The position numbers and the translations under genes were made by a program. A stretch of 12,063 nt of DNA from CAZDCZ01 sp964504155 (GTDB lineage Bacteria; Bacteroidota; Bacteroidia; Bacteroidales; UBA12077), in the NCBI GenBank assembly GCA_964504155.1, contig CAZDCZ010000086.1, positions 1 to 12,063 of the forward strand. Reading direction: 5' to 3'. How positions within the stretch are numbered: the stretch's first letter is position 1; each line of letters starts with the position of its first letter. The notes under the pieces were generated by a model. It ran no database searches. It saw only the letters and a program-made list of their open reading frames with translations, and was not told the origin of the DNA. Below, piece after piece: positions 6,157-12,063 of the stretch.

Positions 6157-6485
6157 GAAAAATAATTTGCCAATTCCTTAATTTATTAGCGATTTAAAGA
6201 ATAAACTATAATTTTTTTGAATTCTTATAGAAAAGTTATTGTTGAAAATTTACAATTTACTGTTATTAGGATAATTTATAGAAAATCAGCATTTCTGATT
6301 GATTTATTTAATGCCTGATATGCAAATTTCGTTTATTCTTGTTTTTGGGAATAAATTCAAATTTCGAATTGTTTTTTTTTGATAAAAAAGAAAACAAAAT
6401 CTAACACTAGTTTTAAAAAAATCGTTTACTTTGCAATCTGAAAATATTTAAAGTCTAAATTATTAAAATAGGAGTTCTTTAAAAG
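6157..6485. other. Intergenic region between divergent repeat-protein and nusB genes
   Basis: About 330 bases without a credible gene, very A+T-rich. It holds a small hairpin (AATCAG/CTGATT, 6284-6300), a weak 7-bp hairpin (TTTATTC/GAATAAA, 6332-6355), two copies of CAAATTTCG (6323-6331 and 6358-6366), and the nusB promoter and ribosome binding site at the right end. No RNA gene was recognised. Confidence 0.5.
6426..6433 (+). promoter_or_regulatory. Candidate nusB promoter -7 box (TTACTTTG)
   Basis: It matches TAnnTTTG at all but the second fixed base and lies about 52 bases before the nusB ATG. No TTG is present at -33. A likely ribosome site AGGAG (6470-6474) lies 11 bases before the start. 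Confidence 0.4.
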
Positions 6486-7436
6486 ATGATTAGTAGAAGA
6501 TTGCTTAGAATAAAGGTGCTTCAGATTTTATATTCGTATATTAAATCGGAAGAGAAATCTATAGAAAAGTCAGAAAAAGATTTATTTAATAGCATAAAGA
6601 AAACCTATGACCTTTACCATTACTTAATCGTTCTTATTGTAGATATTGCACAATATGCAAATGAAAGAATTGAAATTGGCAAACAAAAACGCCGCCCTAC
6701 CCAAGATGATTTAAATCCAAACACAAAATTTGTCGACAATAAACTTATTAAGCTTTTAGAGAATAATATTAGTCTTAATAGTTATATTAATAATAATTCC
6801 ATTGCTTGGACAGATAATCCTGAATTAATAAAAGAATTATATATTGAAATATGCGAATCTGACTTATATAAAGAATATATGAGTTCTGAGAACACTTCGT
6901 TTAAAGATGATAGGAAATTAATAATTAAGATATTCTCGAATATTATACTTCCTAACGAATCTCTTCATCAAATTATTGAAGAGAAAAGTATTTATTGGAA
7001 CGATGATGCTGAATTAGTGGTGCCTATGATAATTAAAACACTAAAAAAGTTTGATGTAAAGGATGATGAGTATAATAAATTAATGCCACTGTTTAAAGAT
7101 CAAGAAGATAAAGATTTTGTAAAAATATTATTTCGTAAATCAATTATTAATTACGACGACCATGAAAAATTAATCGAAGAATATATTAAAAATTGGGAGA
7201 TAGATAGAGTTGCTGTTATCGATAATCTAATTCTTGTTATTGCAATTACCGAAATGATAGAATTTAATACTATTCCTGTTAAAGTTACTATGGATGAGTA
7301 TATCGATATATCAAAGTATTACAGTACCGAGAAAAGTAAAATATTTATTAATGGTATTCTCGATAAAATTGTTGTGCGACTGAAAGATGATAAAAGAATA
7401 AATAAACAGGGACGAGGTTTAATAGGCGAGATATAG
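6486..7436 (+). CDS. nusB: Transcription antitermination factor NusB, long Bacteroidota form
   Basis: NusB forms a heterodimer with NusE (ribosomal protein S10), binds boxA RNA and supports rRNA transcription antitermination. The start SRRLLRIKVLQILYSY is the typical NusB opening. The C-terminal helical half contains EYIKNWEIDRVAVIDNLILV and TIPVKVTMDEYIDISKYYST, followed by KIFINGILDKI, all hallmark NusB segments. At 316 residues it is about twice the length of E. coli NusB. The extra length is an insertion between the opening helix and the core, which is normal for Bacteroidota. The ATG at 6486 is supported by the AGGAG site. It leads a plus-strand run with the DUF1573 lipoprotein, yajC, ybbR-like and coaE, a gene order common in the phylum. 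Cytoplasmic. Confidence 0.95.
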   Translation: MISRRLLRIKVLQILYSYIKSEEKSIEKSEKDLFNSIKKTYDLYHYLIVLIVDIAQYANERIEIGKQKRRPTQDDLNPNTKFVDNKLIKLLENNISLNSYINNNSIAWTDNPELIKELYIEICESDLYKEYMSSENTSFKDDRKLIIKIFSNIILPNESLHQIIEEKSIYWNDDAELVVPMIIKTLKKFDVKDDEYNKLMPLFKDQEDKDFVKILFRKSIINYDDHEKLIEEYIKNWEIDRVAVIDNLILVIAITEMIEFNTIPVKVTMDEYIDISKYYSTEKSKIFINGILDKIVVRLKDDKRINKQGRGLIGEI

Positions 7437-7445
7437 TATAATTAT

Positions 7446-7476
7446 TTTGATATAGCAAAAAAAATATTTTAATTTG
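7446..7476 (+). promoter_or_regulatory. Candidate promoter before the DUF1573 gene
   Basis: TTTG ending at 7449 is followed after 19 bases by TTAATTTG (7469-7476), close to the Bacteroidota arrangement TTTG-N19-TAnnTTTG with one base off. It lies 26 bases before the ATG at 7503, so yajC and the lipoprotein may have their own start in addition to read-through from nusB. Confidence 0.45.
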
Positions 7477-7502
7477 TAAAATTATATAGTATTAGAAAAT
7501 AT

Positions 7503-7922
7503 ATGATACAAAAAATTGTCAGAATTAGTATTAGTATAATTGCAATAATATCTTTTTATACATGTACATATAATAATAAAAATTATAATATCGTTGAAGA
7601 AAATAAAAATACGATTGTTGAATTTGATACTCTTTATCACAATTTTGGTGCAATTTTTGAGGGCGAAAGTGTTGCTTACTCATATAAATTTAAAAATATT
7701 GGTAGTTCCGATTTAATAATTAAAGATGCAATATCAAGTTGCGGGTGTACTGTGCCAAATTATCCGAAGAAACCTATTAAACCTGGCGAATGTGGGGAGA
7801 TTGAAGTAATATTCGATAGTGCAGGACGATATGGAAATCAATATAAATCGGTTATATTAAAATTAAATACTCTTTATGGCGAGAAGACTTTGTCGTTTAA
7901 AGTAAATATTATAAATAAATAA
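7503..7922 (+). CDS. DUF1573 domain protein, probable lipoprotein
   Basis: The 139-residue protein has a hydrophobic N-terminal segment (residues 4-20) ending SFYTC, with C21 as the likely lipidated cysteine. The residue before it is Thr rather than the usual Gly, Ala or Ser, so the lipobox is atypical. The mature part is one DUF1573 domain, a beta-sandwich of Ig/ASH type. Visible marks are FDTLYHNFGAIFEGESVAYS, YKFKNIGSSDLII, the conserved SSCGCTVP (C80, C82), PIKPGECGEIEVIF and SAGRYGNQYKSVIL. DUF1573 proteins are very common in Bacteroidota envelopes, but their role is not established. The position between nusB and yajC is conserved in the phylum. Located on the periplasmic side of the inner or outer membrane. 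Confidence 0.9.
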   Translation: MIQKIVRISISIIAIISFYTCTYNNKNYNIVEENKNTIVEFDTLYHNFGAIFEGESVAYSYKFKNIGSSDLIIKDAISSCGCTVPNYPKKPIKPGECGEIEVIFDSAGRYGNQYKSVILKLNTLYGEKTLSFKVNIINK

Positions 7923-7938
7923 CTTAAAAATAGAAAAA

Positions 7939-8265
7939 ATGAACAATTTAATGAACATTATTTTAATGGCTCAGCAACCACACGGAGAGCAAAATCCATT
8001 AATGAGCTTTTTACCATTATTATTAATCATCGTTGTATTTTATTTCTTTATGATTCGTCCTCAAATGAAAAAACAAAAAGATTTGAAAAATTATAGAGAT
8101 GCATTGAAAAAAGGTGATAAAATAATTACAACAGGTGGAATTTACGGAAAAGTTCTTGGTATTTCAGATAATACTATTTTAGTAGAAGTTGACGATAATG
8201 TAAAAATGAAAATCGACAAAAATGCTATTTTAAAAGAAGCTGCTGATATTGAACAAAAAAAATAA
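7939..8265 (+). CDS. yajC: Preprotein translocase subunit YajC
   Basis: YajC associates with SecDF at the SecYEG translocon and assists protein export across the inner membrane; it is not usually essential. The 108-residue protein has one membrane segment (about residues 22-39) followed by the family signature FMIRPQMKKQK. Next is the soluble domain with YRDALKKGDKIITTGGIYGK, GISDNTILVEVDDNVKMKI and the closing KNAILKE, all typical. The length is normal. It begins 16 bases after the DUF1573 stop, so the two are probably co-transcribed. SecDF is not in the window. Confidence 0.95.
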   Translation: MNNLMNIILMAQQPHGEQNPLMSFLPLLLIIVVFYFFMIRPQMKKQKDLKNYRDALKKGDKIITTGGIYGKVLGISDNTILVEVDDNVKMKIDKNAILKEAADIEQKK

Positions 8266-8321
8266 TTAGTATTTTTCTTTTAAAAGATTTTAATTTTTTA
8301 ATTTTAGAGAATTAAAGAATA

Positions 8322-8354
8322 AAGACACTTTTAGATTGTTTCTAAAAGTGTCTT
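8322..8354 (+). terminator. 14-bp hairpin between yajC and the ybbR-like gene
   Basis: A perfect stem (8322-8335 with 8341-8354) has a 5-base loop. It is followed by AGTATAATT rather than a run of T, so it is a poor intrinsic terminator. It ends 22 bases before the ybbR-like start. Partial termination, an attenuator or an RNA end-protecting hairpin for yajC are all possible. Confidence 0.6.
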
Positions 8355-8376
8355 AGTATAATTAAAATTTAATATT

Positions 8377-9372
8377 TTGACTATTAGAGACATAATTGAT
8401 AAGATTAAATTTTTTTTTGTTAAAAAAAAACTATTGTTTAACAAAAATTTTGTTGTTTTTCTTATTTTTGTTTTTATATCAACAGTTTTTTGGTTGTTGA
8501 AACAGCTAGAACAAGAGTATATTGCAGACATTTCTTGTCCTGTGCATTTTACAAATATTCCGAAGAATAAAATTGTTGTAAGTGATTTACCATCTAAGCT
8601 AATTTTAAAAGTTAAATCGCGTGGATATCAATTGCTGGAATATAAAATTACTAACTCATTATTGCCTTTTAAAATTAATATTAATTCCTTATCGTTAAGA
8701 ATAGCTGAAAATAATAAATCGTATAATTTTTTCGTATTAACATCTTCAATAAAAGATAATATGGAAAAACAATTCGATTCAAAAACTGAGATAATTTCAA
8801 TTTTCCCCGATACTATATTTTTTAAGTTCGATAATCGTATAACAAAAAAAGTTCCTGTAAATGTTAACTTTAATGTGAATTTTAAAAAGCAATATTTCCA
8901 AAAAGAAAAAACAGAAATTATTCCTGATAGCATTTCTATTTCAGGGGCAGAAAGTATTATTGATACTATTAACAAAGTTATTACACGAAAAAATGAATAT
9001 TTCGATGTAGATAATTCAATTAAAGATAATATTGAATTAGTGAATATTAAGAATGTAAGGTTCTCGCAAGACAAAGTTGTTTTTTTGCTTAGTGTAGAAG
9101 AATATACCGAATATAATATAAAAATACCCATAAGAGTTATTAATAAACCGGATTCAGTTGTACTACGAACTTTCCCAAATGAAATTACTATTAGTTTCTT
9201 AGTTGGATTTAGCAATTACGATAAAATTATAAAACCATTATTTGATGTTATAGTTGATTATAGTGAGATATCTGAAAAGACAAAATTAAAAGTCCAATTA
9301 ATGAAATGTCCTGATTATATTAAATTGGTACGTGTTAAACCCGAATTTCTCGAATACATAATAGAAAAATAG
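8377..9372 (+). CDS. YbbR-like (CdaR-related) membrane-anchored protein
   Basis: The protein has 331 residues, with a short basic cytoplasmic start, one membrane segment (about 24-41) and a long extracytoplasmic beta-rich part. The latter has repeated YbbR-like units, recognisable from recurring strands such as VPVNVNFNVNF, PDSISISGAESIIDTI and IKIPIRVINKPDSVVLRTFP. In Firmicutes, YbbR (CdaR) modulates the diadenylate cyclase CdaA. No cyclase is present here, so that link is not assumed. The start is taken as TTG at 8377 because no ATG lies near the membrane segment; an ATT just upstream is the only alternative. Its place between yajC and coaE is conserved in Bacteroidota. The coaE start follows 2 bases after its stop. 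Confidence 0.85.
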   Translation: MTIRDIIDKIKFFFVKKKLLFNKNFVVFLIFVFISTVFWLLKQLEQEYIADISCPVHFTNIPKNKIVVSDLPSKLILKVKSRGYQLLEYKITNSLLPFKININSLSLRIAENNKSYNFFVLTSSIKDNMEKQFDSKTEIISIFPDTIFFKFDNRITKKVPVNVNFNVNFKKQYFQKEKTEIIPDSISISGAESIIDTINKVITRKNEYFDVDNSIKDNIELVNIKNVRFSQDKVVFLLSVEEYTEYNIKIPIRVINKPDSVVLRTFPNEITISFLVGFSNYDKIIKPLFDVIVDYSEISEKTKLKVQLMKCPDYIKLVRVKPEFLEYIIEK

Positions 9373-9374
9373 AG

Positions 9375-9956
9375 ATGTTAAAAATTGGAATTACCGGTGG
9401 TATAGGAAGTGGTAAAACTACAGTATGTAAGGTTTTTAGTATTTTAGGAGTGCCTGTTTTTTATTCAGATATCGAAGCAAAAATGATTATAGATTTTAAT
9501 GCATTGGTACGTAGTAAATTAATAAATAAATTTGGCGACGATATTTATAATAGTAGAGGTGTTAATAGACCAAAACTAGCTTTAAAAATATTTTCAGATA
9601 ACAAGGCGCTTGAATTTGTAAATTCAGTTGTTCATCCGGAAATTAGAAAGCAGTTCTACGAATTTTGCGGTAAACACAGTAATGCAAAATATGTAATTGA
9701 GGAAGCTGCTATATTATTTGAAAGTGGAGTATACAAAGATCTCGATTATGTTATATCTGTAATTGCCGATGAGAATACGCGTATTTCTAGAGTTTTAGAA
9801 CGAGATAATACAGATGTAGAATCGATTAAAAATAGAATTAATTCGCAGTTCGACGATTCTATACGACAAAAAATGTCGGATGAAATAATAATTAACGATA
9901 ACGATGTTATGTTGTTGCCTCAAATTATTAAAATACATAGAAAATTAAATAAATAA
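9375..9956 (+). CDS. coaE: Dephospho-CoA kinase
   Basis: CoaE phosphorylates the 3'-hydroxyl of the ribose of dephospho-CoA with ATP, the last step of coenzyme A synthesis, in the cytoplasm. The 193-residue protein opens with the P-loop GITGGIGSGKTT (residues 5-16, K14 binding ATP). Next are VFYSDIEAKMII with the substrate-site aspartate D32, the conserved VVHPEIRKQF, EEAAILFESGVYKDLDYVI, and RISRVLERDN in the lid region. All match the family. The length is normal (about 200 residues). The start lies 2 bases after the ybbR-like stop, so the two genes are co-transcribed and probably translationally coupled. Confidence 0.95.
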   Translation: MLKIGITGGIGSGKTTVCKVFSILGVPVFYSDIEAKMIIDFNALVRSKLINKFGDDIYNSRGVNRPKLALKIFSDNKALEFVNSVVHPEIRKQFYEFCGKHSNAKYVIEEAAILFESGVYKDLDYVISVIADENTRISRVLERDNTDVESIKNRINSQFDDSIRQKMSDEIIINDNDVMLLPQIIKIHRKLNK

Positions 9957-9971
9957 AAATTATAAAACTAT

Positions 9972-10688
9972 ATGGCAAAATTTGGTAAGTGGATAGCAGG
10001 AGGATTAGGTTGGGCATTTTTAGGACCTATAGGTGGAATTTTGGGCTTTGCTTTAGGATCGTTGTTTGAACTTCCCGACAGCAAATTAAATACGGAAAGT
10101 TCTTCTACAACAACCGGTAGCTTTGTTGTGAGTTTATTAGTGCTTGTTGCTGCTGTAATGAAAGCCGATGGAAAGATAATGAAATCGGAGTTAGATTATG
10201 TTAAAACGTATTTAAAGAAAAATTTTGGCGAAGAATCGGCAAACGAAGCAATAAAATTATTACGCGATATATTAAAGCAAGATATTCCCATTCGAGAAGT
10301 TAGTATTCAAATAAAGAAAAATCTCGATTATTCATCTCGATTACAATTATTACATTTATTATTCGGAATTTCTCAATCCGATGGAAGAGTCGATACATCA
10401 GAGTTACGTGCTATTGAACAAATAGCTGCTTATTTGGGTATCTCGATAAAAGATATACAATCGATTAAATCAATGTTTGTTGATGATGTTGAGAGTGCCT
10501 ATAAAATTTTAGAAATAGATTCTTCGGTGTCTAACGACGAAGTAAAAAAAGCATATCGTAAAATGGCAATGAAATATCACCCCGATAAACTTAACCATTT
10601 AGGCGAAGAATTTAAAAATTCTGCTAAAGAAAAATTTCAGAAAGTAGGAGATGCATATAATAAAATTAAAAAACAACGAAATATGTAA
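9972..10688 (+). CDS. TerB-like plus DnaJ-domain protein (DjlA-like co-chaperone)
   Basis: The 238-residue protein has a Gly-rich hydrophobic start (about 9-32), which may insert in or lie against the membrane. A TerB-like helical domain follows (about 50-170), with the two paired motifs MKADGKIMKSELDYV and SQSDGRVDTSELRAI. A C-terminal J domain (about 174-237) carries the HPD triad at 203-205 inside MAMKYHPDKL. The J domain recruits and stimulates the ATPase of a DnaK-type Hsp70; the TerB-like part resembles the central region of DjlA. There is no Gly/Phe linker or zinc-finger domain, so it is not a general DnaJ but a specialised co-chaperone with an unknown client. It follows coaE by 15 bases and is the last gene of the run. 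Confidence 0.9.
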   Translation: MAKFGKWIAGGLGWAFLGPIGGILGFALGSLFELPDSKLNTESSSTTTGSFVVSLLVLVAAVMKADGKIMKSELDYVKTYLKKNFGEESANEAIKLLRDILKQDIPIREVSIQIKKNLDYSSRLQLLHLLFGISQSDGRVDTSELRAIEQIAAYLGISIKDIQSIKSMFVDDVESAYKILEIDSSVSNDEVKKAYRKMAMKYHPDKLNHLGEEFKNSAKEKFQKVGDAYNKIKKQRNM

Positions 10689-10708
10689 TTGCGTAATATT
10701 AAACAAAT

Positions 10709-10880
10709 AAAAAAGATGTTGTCAAAAAAAATAAAGTTTAAAGCTATTTATGTCATATTGAACTTGTCGAAATATTTCGTTTTTAAACTAATAGATTAAC
10801 TTCGTTGAGCTCGTTTCTCTCGGTTCTTCGACTTTGCTCTGGATGACAATAATCCGACCTTTTTGGACAGCATTTTTTCT
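10709..10880. repeat. Nested imperfect palindrome between convergent genes
   Basis: An outer inverted pair lies at about 10709-10730 (AAAAAAGATGTTGTCAAAA) and 10860-10878 (TTTTTGGACAGCATTTTTT). An inner pair lies at 10751-10771 (TGTCATATTGAACTTGTCGA) and 10827-10848 (ends TTCGAC and GGATGACA). The inner motif resembles the dispersed GTCATCCTGAGCGAAGTCGA-type repeats I recall from many bacterial genomes. It fills the gap between the DnaJ-domain gene and the convergent YD-repeat gene and could fold as a bidirectional terminator. No coding frame or transposase is present. Confidence 0.6.
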
Positions 10881-10888
10881 AGTAAAAA

Positions 10889-11872
10889 TTAATATTTGTA
10901 CTTAAATTTATATAGAATACGGTAGTTATATAAGGCATAAAATACTTTTGCTTTTTCAACTAAATTGTTTTTGTCGTAAAAGTATTCTTTTGTTGAATAT
11001 TTTGTTGGATCATCGTCATACCACTGTTCTTCAATTAAATAATCGGCAGAATTATATTTATAAATATTATTAACATAAACATTACCTTTGGGTTGTTCTT
11101 TTAATACTTTAATTAATCTATTTTTAGTGTCGTATTTATATGTTTCAGTCGAAATAAAATTATTAAGAGCGAATTCTGTTTTCGAAACTATTTTATTTTT
11201 CTCGTTAAAAGAATAAATAAATCTTTTCTCAATTTTATTTTGAGAATTATACTCAATTGTTTCAATAATATTTTTGTTACTATCAAATTTGTTAATTTGT
11301 TTTCCTATTATGTTGTTATTACTGTCGAAAACAGTAATAGTACATAAATCATTATTATATACCAATTTTCTAGTTTGCTCAACATCATAAGTTTTATTGT
11401 ACTTAATTATTTCAGATAACTTCCCATCTTTAGAATACGAATATGCTATTATGTTATATTCGCTTCCATTAAAACGTTCCTCACGAATTTTATTGTTGTT
11501 ATCATCGTAAGTAATATTTTGTTTAAAAAGCATCTTGTTTAGTGAAGTTTTAAAGTTCTTATATTCAATAGTATTTTCTTTATTGTCGTATTTGTATTTT
11601 ATTTCTTGGGAAAGATCTCCTGAACGAAAATAATTTTCTTCAATAATATTTCCTTTGTTGTCAAACGATTTTTGAAAATTTTTATATCCTTCTTTATTTA
11701 GCTTGCCATTTTTTTTATATTTATAATTCCATTGTATTTGAGCTTTTACATTATTCTTAATAATGCTCTCTTTCCATTTTTCCATTCCTGGATTTTGGGA
11801 ATATCCAATACTTATAAATATTATAAAAATAAGTAATAGAGAAACTAGATTCTTCATGTTAGTTAATTTCAT
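10889..11872 (-). CDS. Secreted protein with YD-like (RHS-type) repeats
   Basis: This 327-residue protein has an N-terminal signal peptide (residues 6-25, NLVSLLLIFIIFISIGYS). It then carries about nine imperfect units of some 20-25 residues built on an aromatic-Asp/Asn-x-x-x-x-hydrophobic core. Examples are KYDNKENTIEY, TYDDNNNKIREE, SYSKDGKLSEI, KFDSNKNIIETIEY, KYDTKNRLIKVL and FYDKNNLVEKA. This is the pattern of RHS/YD repeats, which form extended beta structures in surface proteins and toxin shells. It is short, with no RHS core-closing motif or toxin domain, so it is a small exported YD protein rather than a polymorphic toxin. The ATG at 11872 is used; the ATG at 11857 gives an equally good signal peptide. 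Role unknown. Confidence 0.78.
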   Translation of the reverse strand: MKLTNMKNLVSLLLIFIIFISIGYSQNPGMEKWKESIIKNNVKAQIQWNYKYKKNGKLNKEGYKNFQKSFDNKGNIIEENYFRSGDLSQEIKYKYDNKENTIEYKNFKTSLNKMLFKQNITYDDNNNKIREERFNGSEYNIIAYSYSKDGKLSEIIKYNKTYDVEQTRKLVYNNDLCTITVFDSNNNIIGKQINKFDSNKNIIETIEYNSQNKIEKRFIYSFNEKNKIVSKTEFALNNFISTETYKYDTKNRLIKVLKEQPKGNVYVNNIYKYNSADYLIEEQWYDDDPTKYSTKEYFYDKNNLVEKAKVFYALYNYRILYKFKYKY

Positions 11873-12010
11873 TAATGCAAGAAATTAAAAATATAAAATA
11901 TATATAAAAATACAAATAATATCATGGGTAAATACAAAAAATGTGCAAAAAGATACGAATTAGGAAAATAATATTGATATATAAAAATAAAATCTATAAT
12001 TTTAAATTTT

Positions 12011-12029
12011 GAGTCCATTCCGAAAAGTC
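12011..12029. mobile_element. Insertion-sequence terminus matching the MITE ends (cut by the window edge)
   Basis: GAGTCCATTCCGAAAAGTC matches the left end of the 130-bp element (1373-1391) at 16 of 19 positions. It points inward toward the right edge of the window, as the left end of an element would. An ATG at 12060-12062 about 30 bases further in could be a transposase start, but only one codon is visible. The rest of the element lies outside the window. Confidence 0.5.
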
Positions 12030-12063
12030 TTCATATTACAAATGTATTAAAAATAAAATATGA

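Noticed and set aside
6284..6300. Small hairpin as terminator or small RNA
   Set aside because: The stem is only 6 bp, there is no T run and no promoter with both boxes; likely chance in A+T-rich DNA.
8331..8531. 66-codon minus-strand frame near the yajC hairpin
   Set aside because: It overlaps the hairpin and the start of the ybbR-like gene on the opposite strand; no supporting signal.
8628..9215. 195-codon open frame on the minus strand
   Set aside because: It lies wholly antisense to the ybbR-like gene, which has clear family features; the antisense product has none and has no promoter or ribosome site.

Overview
The window is A+T-rich and reads as chromosome from a member of the Bacteroidota, most likely a Bacteroidales-type organism. 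The evidence is a Bacteroidota-style long NusB, the gene order nusB - DUF1573 lipoprotein - yajC - ybbR-like - coaE, a PUR/DUF3276 protein, and several promoter boxes of the TAnnTTTG type. No rRNA, tRNA or CRISPR array was seen.

Layout: (1) 1-494 is the 3' part of an IS4-type transposase running in from the left edge. (2) 621-1358 is an unrecognised protein. It is followed by a compact 130-bp element (1373-1502) with 16-bp imperfect inverted ends and a 6-bp target duplication, which looks like a MITE. (3) 1590-1883 is a thiamine-binding (MTH1187/DUF77) protein. It converges through a strong hairpin terminator on a PUR-family nucleic-acid-binding protein (1931-2332, minus). (4) 2588-6070, all on the minus strand, is a signalling cassette. 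In transcription order it holds a secreted Lys/Gln-rich repeat protein, a hairpin, an outer-membrane-barrel-like protein, an OmpR/PhoB-type response regulator and a two-membrane-segment histidine kinase. The last three genes are tightly coupled. A 100-N scaffold gap lies inside the repeats of the first gene. (5) 6486-10688, plus strand, is a housekeeping run: nusB, DUF1573 lipoprotein, yajC, ybbR-like, coaE, and a TerB-like/DnaJ-domain protein. (6) 10709-10880 is a nested imperfect palindrome between convergent genes. (7) 10889-11872 (minus) is a secreted YD-repeat-like protein. (8) From 12011 the window enters a sequence whose terminus matches the MITE ends, probably the edge of a full insertion sequence.

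The most interesting hypothesis is that the response regulator controls the repeat-protein gene through two perfect tandem 11-bp repeats (6135-6156) that sit where a -33 promoter element would be, directly upstream of a perfect TAnnTTTG box. An 11-bp repeat spacing is typical of DNA sites for OmpR/PhoB regulators. A second lead is the MITE and its probable parent insertion sequence at the right edge. A third is that the 100-N gap is probably an artefact: the two contig ends carry the same 36 bases and could simply overlap.
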